From an uncultured Ruminococcus sp. (GTDB lineage: Bacteria > Bacillota > Clostridia > Oscillospirales > Ruminococcaceae), in contig UQEM01000007.1 in NCBI GenBank assembly GCA_900540005.1, positions 1-38,381 of the forward strand: a stretch of DNA of 38,381 bases. The letters are read 5' to 3'. The first letter of the stretch is position 1, and each line of letters starts with the position of its first letter. The position numbers and the translations under genes are program-made. Shown here piece after piece: positions 9,801 to 16,770 of this stretch. The notes under the pieces were generated by a model that saw only the letters and a program-made list of their open reading frames with translations, did not search any database and was not told the origin of the DNA.

Positions 9801-12453
9801 CAGACGTGTCAATAAGCCAGTTAAGATCCTCATCGCGCTTGCCGTATATATCCGCCTTGTCCTCGATCCCAAGCGTATCGAGGAATTTGCGGTTTCCGCC
9901 TGCGAATTTTCTGTCGGTATCTTTCCAAAACAGGTTGACGATATTCGAGTATTTGAGCGACTGCCACAGAGCACTTTCGATTCCGCTGTCCAAGTTGGAT
10001 TCAGCGCCTATCTGACGCGAAAGGTCGGCGCGGTAAAGCGGAGTTGCCTTTGTGGAGTAGATTATAAGGTCAAATTCCGGAAGGTACTGGAAAGTGTGCT
10101 CTTTCCACACATAGCCTTCCTTTCCTAGTTTTGAGCGGAAAAATCTTGTTTCATAGCCTCGTTCGGCGGATCTCAGTCTCTTTCTGAGAGAATTTATATC
10201 CGCATATGAGAGAAATTCCCTGCGGTCTTCGGGGTGAATGAAGTTCTTGGCGCGATCCGTGTCTGTGAGAGCGTTTCCCTCGAGTTTTTTTGAGTTTGAA
10301 CTGCCACTTCTCATGAGATTTTCAAATTTTCCGTCCGGATATATCAGAATGATGAAATCATATATGCTGTAGATAGCTCGTATAACGCGGTCGAGCCTGC
10401 CGCTGTCGTTTTCGGATTCGTTTGAAGTAAGGTTTATTACTTCAAGTTGATTTGCCGTATACGGCATATTCTGACTTATCAGCTTGGAACGCAGTCTGAA
10501 ATACTGTCCGTTGACAGCGAAGTCCATTTGCGAAAAGCCTTCTTCAAGTTCGGTCCTTTCCTGAAGATAGCGGAATTTCCTGCTCAGATTGGAGGAGGCA
10601 GAGTTTATGAAGTGGTCGATAAGCTCCTCGTCCGTGATACCTATGCTTTGCAGAGCATTGTCGAATTCCTCGTTGCGGAACAGGAATTTGAATGTTTTCT
10701 GGTCAAATTCCGTTATAGCGAGGGTTCTGTCCGTAATGCTGTTTATCCTGCCGATACGGTCGTAGTAATGGCGGTCGGCACGTTTTTCCATGGATATGTG
10801 CTTTTCCTCAGCAAAGGTAAGAATTTCTTTCGGGGAAATAGGCTTGCTGAAATAGTATCCCTGAACCTTTTCGCAGCCTATGCGGCGCAGAAAGTCGTAC
10901 TGCTCCTTGGTTTCAACGCCCTCCGCGAGAGTCTGTATTCCCAGTCTTTTCGCCATCTGAACCGTTGCGCGGATTATTTCCTTTGATCTGTCATCGAAGG
11001 AGCGCATGAACAGCATATCAAGCTTTATCTCGTCAAACGGATATTCTTTCAGTACGTTGAGCGAGGAATATCCGCTGCCAAAGTCGTCCATCCACACCTG
11101 ATATCCGCTGTTCTGAAAGAGCTCTATCTCCATTTTCAGTCTTTGCGGATAGTCCATTATCATCGATTCGGTTATCTCAATATTTATCAGATCTCTTGCG
11201 ATACCGTGTCGGCTTACTATGTTCTCGACCTCGCTGAGCATATTTCTCTCAACGAAATCCTGCTTGGACAAGTTGAATGAAGTCGGAACTATCATGTGTC
11301 CGAGCTTTTTTGCATTGTTCATGTTGATACATATCTGCTCCAGCATGAACAGATCAAGCTTTGTGATGAGGTGGTTCTTTTCGAGTATCGGAATGAAATC
11401 AGCAGGGGGGATAAAGCCGATTTCTGGGTCTATCCACCTTGCGAGAGCTTCTGTTCCGCAGAGAGAATTGCTTATCGTACGCACAACAGGCTGATAGTAG
11501 GGAATGATGTGTCCACTTGCCATAGCCGACTCAAAGTGCTCCACTATGTAATTTTCAAGCCTTACGCTCTGTTCAAGCTCCTTGTCGTAGATCATTACGG
11601 AAACAGTTGAGTCGCGTATCGTATCACACGCGACCTTTGCCATATCGCAGGCATGGGATACTTCAACACCCTTGCTGTGAACTTTGTATATTCCCGTTTT
11701 TATGGATATTCCCGCAGCCTTGTATTCGCTGTTGAATACGGTGTTTTTCTTGGCAGTAAGCTCGGATACATCATTTCTTTTGAAGAGCGACAGAAAATGG
11801 TCGTTGTCATAGCGTGCTACCAGAATTCTGTCAGGAGAGCTTTTGAGATGATCGGCGATCATTCTCAGCAGGTTGTCGCCCTCGTTTCTGCCGTACTTCA
11901 TGTTGTAGAGCTTGAAATTGCGTATATTGTCGTAAGTAAAGGTGTATTGCTCGTGTTCGTTTCTCTTTTCAGCGTCCCTGAGGATATCAGTTGCAAGAGC
12001 CGTGAACTGCTTCATGCTGAGAACGCCTGTCAGTCTGTCGTTTATATCGTTTGCGCCTATCAGATTATTCTCATTCTGGCACATCTGGCAAACAATGAGC
12101 GTTTCGTCATTAAATATAATGGATCCGCCTCTGTCCTCGACTTCTATCTGATTGCCTGCTTTGGTGAGAATACGATAAATATGTCTGTGGGTTTTCTGAA
12201 ACTTTAGATCTGATGTTTTCCGGATAAGCTCCCTTATAGCCGTGCGGTCAACAGGAGCGATCAGATTTATCATGCTGCCCTTGCAAAAGGACATGAAATC
12301 CTCCTCCGAATCGCACTCAAAGAGTTCCCACAGCCTTTCATTAGAAGCAATAATATCAATGTTGGGGGTCGTCTTGAATATGATCGAGCCGCATGGAGCG
12401 ATTTCAAGCATATTTCTGATCGTAAACATTTTATTTGTGTCAATATCACCCAT
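6808..12453 (-). CDS. Giant EAL/PAS hybrid histidine kinase signalling protein
   Basis: A soluble protein of 1881 residues with no membrane segment, combining c-di-GMP and phosphorelay modules. Order: N-terminal PAS-like region (about 10-120); degenerate GGDEF (about 140-300, RYDNDHF in place of the signature); EAL phosphodiesterase (about 310-555); three PAS-like regions (about 560-940); a second degenerate GGDEF (about 950-1095, RLYAGNYVLM); PAS-like regions (about 1100-1430); HisKA with His1514 (SHDIRTPMN); HATPase (NAAKFTG, DNGIGM, GTGLGMAIVKKY); receiver (1757-1881) with phospho-acceptor Asp1810 (LVLMDMQMP). The EAL domain keeps Glu335 (GTEALARW), SFNLS, EITES, DDFGSGYSSL, IKLD, AEGVET and QGYYF, so c-di-GMP hydrolysis is expected, while neither GGDEF should make c-di-GMP. 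The start has a GAGGGA ribosome binding site and follows a structured leader. No partner phosphotransfer protein is adjacent. Confidence 0.92.
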   Translation of the reverse strand: MGDIDTNKMFTIRNMLEIAPCGSIIFKTTPNIDIIASNERLWELFECDSEEDFMSFCKGSMINLIAPVDRTAIRELIRKTSDLKFQKTHRHIYRILTKAGNQIEVEDRGGSIIFNDETLIVCQMCQNENNLIGANDINDRLTGVLSMKQFTALATDILRDAEKRNEHEQYTFTYDNIRNFKLYNMKYGRNEGDNLLRMIADHLKSSPDRILVARYDNDHFLSLFKRNDVSELTAKKNTVFNSEYKAAGISIKTGIYKVHSKGVEVSHACDMAKVACDTIRDSTVSVMIYDKELEQSVRLENYIVEHFESAMASGHIIPYYQPVVRTISNSLCGTEALARWIDPEIGFIPPADFIPILEKNHLITKLDLFMLEQICINMNNAKKLGHMIVPTSFNLSKQDFVERNMLSEVENIVSRHGIARDLINIEITESMIMDYPQRLKMEIELFQNSGYQVWMDDFGSGYSSLNVLKEYPFDEIKLDMLFMRSFDDRSKEIIRATVQMAKRLGIQTLAEGVETKEQYDFLRRIGCEKVQGYYFSKPISPKEILTFAEEKHISMEKRADRHYYDRIGRINSITDRTLAITEFDQKTFKFLFRNEEFDNALQSIGITDEELIDHFINSASSNLSRKFRYLQERTELEEGFSQMDFAVNGQYFRLRSKLISQNMPYTANQLEVINLTSNESENDSGRLDRVIRAIYSIYDFIILIYPDGKFENLMRSGSSNSKKLEGNALTDTDRAKNFIHPEDRREFLSYADINSLRKRLRSAERGYETRFFRSKLGKEGYVWKEHTFQYLPEFDLIIYSTKATPLYRADLSRQIGAESNLDSGIESALWQSLKYSNIVNLFWKDTDRKFAGGNRKFLDTLGIEDKADIYGKRDEDLNWLIDTSAPIDDDTQILENGADIHNRLEKLIIDGVSHNILVSKEPIYKNGKIAGILGSFVDLDEYAQLGLNGSSLNNRDMVTGLLSAHGIIDPVSEYIEGWQNRQEKFAILRIRFLEQKSNYEEYGPLVSNEIAREIAMILSRIGKREAVIARLYAGNYVLMKKYEDKASVNRLVEKITSNLKNIHRVAGFDVTIYPEIKVYFAGETKTAGELIAVATGGTEIDLAQREQLEDKLNYYNIQLDTVVDTLPGGIAIYEVLDAGLNIVYASKGVSEISGRTQEEFLKSFEQDKSSGMVDQDIEMVDSAVYRAIHNGDEINVTYRLRHLNGKIIWVNMQGRIIGEQNGRPLLLGVFRNLSESTQVYESLLDESLAGIFVSAKKDGEMLYTNQVAVRTSKALTHCSVEDLYKQIVELCTPERKIKIVYGPDVEREKYEIVMNDRNMLVYQVDGIWNGREAKICYVSDITGKYIEECAKAERESMLYLQAINSSYDMIITLNLTQNLFKLYSNDNFLGYDWSNCKTYEELTAAIAKMIPDSEKVDPRSFLASEQVQKYKSGTNFTVTEHKVYDAQGNIHWVSVRVVYSEDPVSHDILAISLTMLIDDQVRERRERQVILQNALDEATSASRAKSQFLSNMSHDIRTPMNAIMGYSAIAAEHLDDRKRVDDCIQKIIYSGKNLQELLNDVLDMSRIESGKDTLEPTDATFKDMEKEVLAIIKPLTDAKNITLISENCGLVHKNVKMDFPKVSRIFINILSNAAKFTGENGKIICRLTEEKSPIVGFGTYTFSIKDNGIGMSESFLEHIYELFSRENTSTNSRTYGTGLGMAIVKKYVDIMGGTVNVLSKQGVGTEVIVRMDLEWSDDKGTRDNESEDLQLNRLKGKRVLVVDDSSLNSSLASIMLEEMGMSADTAADGTEAVRALESCGDGEYDLVLMDMQMPTMDGITATKKIRASKRGYLQKVPIIALTANAFVEDVEICLKAGMNGHISKPFNREDFIKKMAEALSE

Positions 12454-12476
12454 ACAAATCCCTCATTAAGGTATAA

Positions 12477-12559
12477 AGACAGCACCGCACAAAGTACGCT
12501 TGAAGTTTCGGCGGCGGATATGCCTACGCATACTCAGCCGTCTGTGTGCGGTGCTGTCT
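12477..12559 (-). other. Structured leader element upstream of the EAL/kinase gene
   Basis: A 15-bp perfect inverted repeat (12477-12491 with 12545-12559) closes a 53-base interior. Inside it CGGC and TATGC pair with GCATA and GCCG through small bulges around loop CTAC (about 12511-12540). The element lies between a good minus-strand promoter (12590-12618) and the start codon at 12453, so it would be within the mRNA leader. It does not match the c-di-GMP-I motif as I know it. It could be a regulatory RNA, a processing hairpin or a tiny mobile palindrome. Confidence 0.55.
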
Positions 12560-12589
12560 GAAACGTTTATGTCGTATTATTTAATTTAT

Positions 12590-12618
12590 ATTATATCACA
12601 AATCATTTAAAATTTCAA
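12590..12618 (-). promoter_or_regulatory. Sigma-A promoter for EAL/kinase gene
   Basis: On the minus strand: TTGAAA (12613-12618), a 17-base spacer and TATAAT (12590-12595) preceded by TGA as an extended -10. It predicts a leader of about 130 bases carrying the structured element. Confidence 0.8.
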
Positions 12619-12654
12619 CTAAATTCCGAAAATAAACTGTCTGAGCATTGGATT

Positions 12655-14130
12655 TTACTGACAGAGGAGAATGTGTCTGATGATCGCAATATCAAGAGCG
12701 TTTGTTTTTCCGTCACCGTTTGCATCACATGAGAATTCGGGCGTGAAGTTTCCGAGGACTGCGTAATGACACAGAACCAGATCGGCGAGATTGACCTTGC
12801 CGTCTTTGTTTACATCGCCGATAACAAATTCGGGAACAGGTTCTGCGGTCGTAGTAGTACTTGATGATGTAGTTGTGGTGGAAGAAATGTTTGAAACCGT
12901 GCTTTCGGTAGTTGAAGTTGTTGTAACTGTGGTAGTTGTTGTCTGTGAAGTGTTATCCGTAGTTGTAGTAGATTCGGCTGATGATGTTGTTTCAGAGGAC
13001 GTAACAGTCGTGGTGGAAGTAGTAGTAGTTGTTGTTGTTGTTGCAGGCTGAGTTGCAGGTGAATAGTCCTCTGCGGAAAGCTCGGGATAGGTGAAAGTAG
13101 TTATGTTGTAGGCGGATTCCGGAGTGTGATTTGTGTTGAAACTGTCCGAGCCTTTGAGAAAGTACTGGTATTTTACCACATCGTCGTTGTCGAGATCGTC
13201 CCATGTAACGTCAACAGCATACCATTTTCCGTCCTCCATCTGCACATAGTCCCACATATGAGCCGTATTGGTTGAGCGGTTGTAGTTTCCGAAAACGAGG
13301 ACACACGGAATGCCGAGTTTGTCACAGATAAGCTTGAAACCCTTTGAGTAACCCTCGCAGACAACGCCCGGCTCAACAAGCGCACCGAGAGCCGATGAGG
13401 CAAAGTCCGCATTAGTGTCATAGTAAGTAAACTGTGAGATGTAGTCATGAATGCTCAGGAGCTGTTCCTGACGAGTATCTCCGCTCACGGGAAAATCCTC
13501 TATAGCTTTGTTGAGCTTGTCAACATATTCCTGAGCATCGCTTACCGATCCAAAGACGGAGTTGCAGCTTGGCGTGAACTTCAGCGAGCGCACAGTGAGC
13601 GTGTATTTGCCCGTGAAATAGTTCTGTGAAACGGTCGTATCCTTTCCGAGTCCAATGCTGAATTTTGAAATGTCCATCCAGCATATCTCAGGCATATCGA
13701 ATGTCAGCGTGTCAATTCCGGGCTTGCAGCTACCGAATATTGCGGATTCATAAGCCTCCTGATCGTTACTGCTGAAATCTTTCGATGAGGGCAGCGCTGA
13801 GAGCGATATCGAAAGGGACTGCGGCAGAGTTACGCTTATTGTGTCGGTCTGCGGTGTGGTCAGGATCTCAAGCGCCTCGTAGACTGCGGTGTTGTTTTCA
13901 TCGAGAAAGTCCTTGTAATTGTAAGTGCCTTCCGAGAAATTCGAGAGTATCAACGGAGTGTCAGCGGCTGTAAAGGTCAGGCCGTCAGCTTCGTCAAGAT
14001 ACAGCGTTTCCCCTGATAGATCGGAATCAACGGGAACGCTGCCCGCCGCCGATGCATAGGAAATTGCCGAAGAAGATATGAGCGCGAGAGAAGTGAAAAC
14101 GGAAATTGCCGATGAGAATAATTCTTTCAT
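12655..14130 (-). CDS. Secreted transglutaminase-like protein with type I dockerin
   Basis: Exported protein of 491 residues. Residues 1-29 form a signal peptide ending in ASAAG. An unassigned beta-rich region covers about 35-215. A transglutaminase-like/papain-fold domain (about 220-330) carries a plausible triad: Cys258 in VVCEGYS, His291 in TAHMWDYV and Asp307 in AVDVTWDD. A Thr/Ser-rich linker spans about 359-430. A type I dockerin ends the protein, with two calcium-binding repeats (GDVNKDGKVNLADL at 438-451 and CDANGDGKTNALDI at 468-481). The dockerin implies attachment to a cohesin scaffold outside the cell. The domain may be a protease or cross-linker; substrate unknown. ATG 14130 is chosen because the ribosome binding site GGAGGT lies 7 bases upstream and the signal peptide starts there. 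An in-frame ATG at 14163 has no such site. Confidence 0.93.
   Translation of the reverse strand: MKELFSSAISVFTSLALISSSAISYASAAGSVPVDSDLSGETLYLDEADGLTFTAADTPLILSNFSEGTYNYKDFLDENNTAVYEALEILTTPQTDTISVTLPQSLSISLSALPSSKDFSSNDQEAYESAIFGSCKPGIDTLTFDMPEICWMDISKFSIGLGKDTTVSQNYFTGKYTLTVRSLKFTPSCNSVFGSVSDAQEYVDKLNKAIEDFPVSGDTRQEQLLSIHDYISQFTYYDTNADFASSALGALVEPGVVCEGYSKGFKLICDKLGIPCVLVFGNYNRSTNTAHMWDYVQMEDGKWYAVDVTWDDLDNDDVVKYQYFLKGSDSFNTNHTPESAYNITTFTYPELSAEDYSPATQPATTTTTTTTSTTTVTSSETTSSAESTTTTDNTSQTTTTTVTTTSTTESTVSNISSTTTTSSSTTTTAEPVPEFVIGDVNKDGKVNLADLVLCHYAVLGNFTPEFSCDANGDGKTNALDIAIIRHILLCQ
12837..13056 (-). repeat. Low-complexity Thr/Ser codon tract
   Basis: The linker of the dockerin protein is encoded by long runs of ACA/ACT/ACC codons (GTT/GTA/GTG trinucleotide runs on the + strand, for example 13020-13044). 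Such tracts are prone to slippage and assembly collapse, so the exact length is less certain than the rest. Confidence 0.85.
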
Positions 14131-14188
14131 GATAATACCTCCGAAAAATAAATTATTTCCCATCCCCTAAATCTATCTATATACTATT

Positions 14189-14217
14189 ATTATATAACGA
14201 GTATTTGTATTTGTCAA
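14189..14217 (-). promoter_or_regulatory. Perfect-consensus promoter for dockerin protein
   Basis: On the minus strand: TTGACA (14212-14217), a 17-base spacer and TATAAT (14189-14194). It gives a leader of about 50 bases before ATG 14130. Confidence 0.88.
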
Positions 14218-14366
14218 TATTGCATAAATAAAAATCGTGAAAATGCAGTAACTCATGCGCGTTTTATTGTAGATTATGCGTATAATATAGGAATATATCA
14301 AAAAATATCTCGCATAAAACAACAAAAAAAGCCTATTTTACGCTTTTAAATTCGTTATATTGTCTC
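14218..14366. other. AT-rich divergent intergenic region
   Basis: The 326-base gap between the start codons at 14130 (-) and 14457 (+) holds the two divergent promoters listed separately. The 149 bases between them are strongly AT-rich, with short A-tracts and three GCATAA/TTATGC-type words near 14222, 14274 and 14312. They contain no convincing open reading frame. The words could be a regulator site, but the arrangement is too loose to call. Confidence 0.5.
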
Positions 14367-14395
14367 TTGAAAATCCCCCTGCGCTATGGTATACT
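14367..14395 (+). promoter_or_regulatory. Sigma-A promoter for aminotransferase
   Basis: TTGAAA (14367-14372), a 17-base spacer and TATACT (14390-14395) with extended TGG. A small hairpin AGCACA-CTA-TGTGCT follows in the leader at 14412-14426. Confidence 0.82.
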
Positions 14396-14456
14396 TTTTA
14401 TTGGAAATAACAGCACACTATGTGCTTTATGAAATATGAAAGGTGTGTTTCTGCAA

Positions 14457-15734
14457 ATGTATTTATCGGAAATGAACAAGGAACAGCTTACTGCGTTTAA
14501 AAATGACGCCCAGAAGCTCTATGATGATTTCAAGGCACAGGGCCTTTGCCTCAATATGGCAAGAGGAAATCCCTGCAAGGAACAGCTTGAGCTCAGCGTT
14601 GATATGCTCAAAGTCTTTGACGACGGCGAATTTACAAGCGAGAACGGCGTTGACGTTCGTAACTATGGAATGCTCGACGGTATTCCCGAGGCTAAGAAGT
14701 TCTTCTCCGATATGCTCGGCGTAAACGATGATGAGGTCATCATTTTCGGAAATTCAAGCCTCAGCGCAATGTTCTTTGCTGTACAGACCGCTTACAATAA
14801 GGGAGTTCTCGGCGGCAAGCCGTGGTCAGAGTGCGAAAAGGTAAAGTTCCTCTGTCCTGTTCCCGGATATGACAGACACTTCAAGGTAACTCAGTTCTTC
14901 GGCATTGAGATGATAAACATTCCCATGACTGCTACAGGCCCTGACATGGATATGATCGAAAAGCTCGTTGCTGAAGATGAGTCGATCAAGGGTATCTGGT
15001 GCGTACCGCAGTACTCCAACCCTGACGGAATCTCCTACAGCGATGAGACTGTAAAGCGTTTTGCGGCTCTCAAGCCCAAGGCAAAGGACTTCCGCATTTT
15101 CTGGGATAACGCTTACTGCATTCACCACCTTGTTGATGATCCCAAGTACATTCTCAACATTCTTGACGAGGCTAAGAAGGTCGGCAATGAGGACATTGTT
15201 TACATCTTCGGCTCTACTTCAAAGATCACTTTCCCCGGCGCAGGCGTTGCAGTAATGGGCGCAAGCCGCAAGAATATAGATGATCTCAAGAAGCACCTTG
15301 GTATCAGCATTATCAGCTACGATAAGATGAACCAGTTCCGTCACGTTAAGTACTTCGGAACATTTGATAACATGGTTGAGCACATGAAGAAGCACAAGGC
15401 TATCATTGCTCCCAAGTTCGAGCTTGTCTGCAAGATACTCAATGACGAGCTTGCTCCTCTCGGAATAGGCGAGTGGACAGAGCCTAAGGGCGGTTACTTC
15501 ATCTCGTTCAATTCCCCCGATGGCTGTGCCAAGAGGATCGTAAGCCTTTGCGCAGATGCAGGCGTTACACTCACAGGTGCAGGCGCAACTTTCCCCTATG
15601 GCGTAGATCCGCGCGACAGAAATATCCGTCTTGCGCCTACATACCCTCCGATGGAGGATCTCAAAAAGGCTATGGAGCTTTTCGTTATCTGCGTGAAGTT
15701 AGCAGCAGCAGAGAAATACCTTTCAGAAAAATAA
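14457..15734 (+). CDS. PLP-dependent aminotransferase (class I, aspartate/alanine-type Ic)
   Basis: Fold type I aminotransferase of about 425 residues, most like the family with a MocR-type aminotransferase domain (aspartate aminotransferase type Ic). It should move an amino group between an amino acid and a 2-oxo acid in the cytosol. Visible signatures are NMARGNPCKEQLELS at the N-terminus, the PLP-ring region SNPDGISYS, the Asp in FRIFWDNAYCIHHL, the Schiff-base Lys in FGSTSKITFPGAG and the carboxylate-binding Arg in RNIRLAPTYPP. The start is uncertain: ATG 14457 gives the family-like N-terminus MYLSEMNKEQL behind AAAGGTG, while ATG 14436 adds seven residues. It has its own promoter and terminator, so it is monocistronic. 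Confidence 0.9.
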   Translation: MYLSEMNKEQLTAFKNDAQKLYDDFKAQGLCLNMARGNPCKEQLELSVDMLKVFDDGEFTSENGVDVRNYGMLDGIPEAKKFFSDMLGVNDDEVIIFGNSSLSAMFFAVQTAYNKGVLGGKPWSECEKVKFLCPVPGYDRHFKVTQFFGIEMINIPMTATGPDMDMIEKLVAEDESIKGIWCVPQYSNPDGISYSDETVKRFAALKPKAKDFRIFWDNAYCIHHLVDDPKYILNILDEAKKVGNEDIVYIFGSTSKITFPGAGVAVMGASRKNIDDLKKHLGISIISYDKMNQFRHVKYFGTFDNMVEHMKKHKAIIAPKFELVCKILNDELAPLGIGEWTEPKGGYFISFNSPDGCAKRIVSLCADAGVTLTGAGATFPYGVDPRDRNIRLAPTYPPMEDLKKAMELFVICVKLAAAEKYLSEK

Positions 15735-15747
15735 ATTTACCGAAACT

Positions 15748-15777
15748 AAGCGGAGCGCAGATGTGCTCCGCTTTTTT
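15748..15777 (+). terminator. Intrinsic terminator after aminotransferase
   Basis: AAGCGGAGC pairs with GCTCCGCTT (9 bp, 8-base loop) and is followed by TTTTTTG. Confidence 0.92.
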
Positions 15778-15801
15778 GTCCGTGAAATTATTTTAATTTC
15801 G

Positions 15802-15830
15802 TTGACATGACTGCGCAGGCGTGATATAAT
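15802..15830 (+). promoter_or_regulatory. Perfect-consensus promoter of the phosphonate operon
   Basis: TTGACA (15802-15807), a 17-base spacer and TATAAT (15825-15830) with extended TGA. It predicts a leader of about 170 bases before the first gene at 16006. No other convincing promoter is seen until 21613, so it would drive all six genes to 21536. Confidence 0.85.
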
Positions 15831-15880
15831 TTCGTTAACACAAGGTATCAATTGAATAAAAGCGCGGTAATTAAATACAC

Positions 15881-15949
15881 TATAGCAATACAATAAATAA
15901 TGCGTAATGACTTGTCAGATCAGTTGCGTTATTTTGTCGTATTGCTATA
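15881..15949 (+). repeat. Long imperfect inverted repeat in operon leader
   Basis: The outer arms TATAGCAATAC (15881-15891) and GTATTGCTATA (15939-15949) match perfectly. The inner parts continue as AATAAATAATGCGTAA against TTGCGTTATTTTGTC with mismatches, giving a stem of about 25 bp around a loop near CTTGTCAGAT. It lies inside the predicted transcript. A related palindrome occurs at 33709-33752. Confidence 0.75.
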
Positions 15950-15959
15950 AATATATCGG

Positions 15960-15989
15960 CAGCAGCTCGCTCCGGACTGCTGTAATTTT
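15960..15989 (+). promoter_or_regulatory. Second leader hairpin, attenuator-like
   Basis: CAGCAG (15960-15965) pairs with CTGCTG (15977-15982) over an 11-base loop and is followed by TAATTTTG. It lies just before the ribosome binding site (TTGGAG) of the first gene. It resembles a weak terminator, so the leader may adjust operon output, but nothing seen identifies the signal. Confidence 0.4.
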
Positions 15990-16005
15990 GATTGGAGTTG
16001 ATAAA

Positions 16006-16389
16006 ATGAATACGGTTGACATCATTATCATAGTAGTAATTGCGGCGGTATTTGTTGGAGCTGCTGCACTGTGGGCTTACGGAAAGAGAAACGGTCAGAT
16101 CTGTTCCGGAGACTGCTCGCGGTGTAAGGGAGGCTGCAACGGAAACAAAAAGGCTGCAAAGGCTAAAAACAAGGACAATTACGCCTATTCTCAGACTTTT
16201 AAAATCAGCGGAATGACCTGTTCAAACTGCGCAAAACGTATTGAAAACGAACTCAATGAGCTTGACGGAGTGTGGGCAGACGTGAATTTTGAAAGCGCTT
16301 CTGCGGAATTCCGCGCAAAGGGTGAGATAAACGCCGACACGATTTGCGGCATAGTTGCAAGGCTCGGATATTCCGCAGTCAGGGAGTAA
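16006..16389 (+). CDS. Cys-rich membrane-anchored protein with HMA metal-binding domain
   Basis: A small protein of 127 residues. Residues about 4-25 are one transmembrane helix. A cysteine cluster follows (Cys33, 37, 40, 44 in ICSGDCSRCKGGC), as in FeoB-associated Cys-rich proteins. The C-terminal half (about 60-127) is a heavy-metal-associated domain with the GMTCSNC motif at 69-75. The combination suggests a membrane-tethered metal-binding or chaperone protein, for iron, copper or zinc. ATG 16006 follows TTGGAG; an upstream ATG at 15907 would start inside the inverted repeat and is rejected. It is the first gene of the operon with the phosphonate enzymes, 1 base before the next gene. A link between metal handling and phosphonate synthesis is not established. 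Confidence 0.82.
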   Translation: MNTVDIIIIVVIAAVFVGAAALWAYGKRNGQICSGDCSRCKGGCNGNKKAAKAKNKDNYAYSQTFKISGMTCSNCAKRIENELNELDGVWADVNFESASAEFRAKGEINADTICGIVARLGYSAVRE

Positions 16390-16390
16390 A

Positions 16391-16747
16391 ATGAACATCA
16401 CATATATTCACGAACCCACGGATCTGCAATGCGGTCAGGCGGTGCTGGCAATGGTTCTCGGGGTTTCGGCTGAAGAGATAGTGGAGCATCTCGGAAACGA
16501 CCGCGAGACCACGCTGAGGGAAATGAAGGATACCTTTCGCGAAAACGGTGTGAAGATATCAGATACGAGAATTTCGGTTCGGGACAAGTCTGAACTTCCG
16601 CCGCTGTGCCTTCTGAGCCTTGAAACTCCGCGCTGCTGGCATTGGTCGCTGTTCTGTGAAGGGACTTTTTATGATCCGGAGCACGGCGTTATGGACGATT
16701 TTCCGGAATCAAACCGCCGCTATTACTGGGAACTTTCTATAGAATGA
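16391..16747 (+). CDS. Small papain-like (C39-like) protein
   Basis: A cytosolic protein of 118 residues with the look of a minimal peptidase C39-like domain: QCGQAVLAMVLG around Cys14, with a preceding Gln13, and CWHWSLFCEGTFYDPEHG holding His84 and Asp95 as possible triad members. Related domains process double-glycine leaders in bacteriocin exporters, but no transporter domain or leader peptide is seen here. It could be a stand-alone hydrolase or a non-catalytic relative. ATG 16391 follows AGGGAG and begins 1 base after the HMA gene. The gene sits directly before the PEP mutase fusion, so co-expression is very likely. Its role is unknown. Confidence 0.7.
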   Translation: MNITYIHEPTDLQCGQAVLAMVLGVSAEEIVEHLGNDRETTLREMKDTFRENGVKISDTRISVRDKSELPPLCLLSLETPRCWHWSLFCEGTFYDPEHGVMDDFPESNRRYYWELSIE

Positions 16748-16770
16748 TAAAGGGACGATCGGGGGAGAAT

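Noticed and set aside
12477..12559. Hammerhead ribozyme
   Set aside because: The minus strand has CTGAGTA and CGAAAC, but the core CTGANGA is not met, and the stems do not arrange as three helices around a cleavage site.
12837..13056. CRISPR-like or tandem repeat array
   Set aside because: The repetition comes from Thr/Ser codons in a protein linker; there are no constant repeats with unique spacers.
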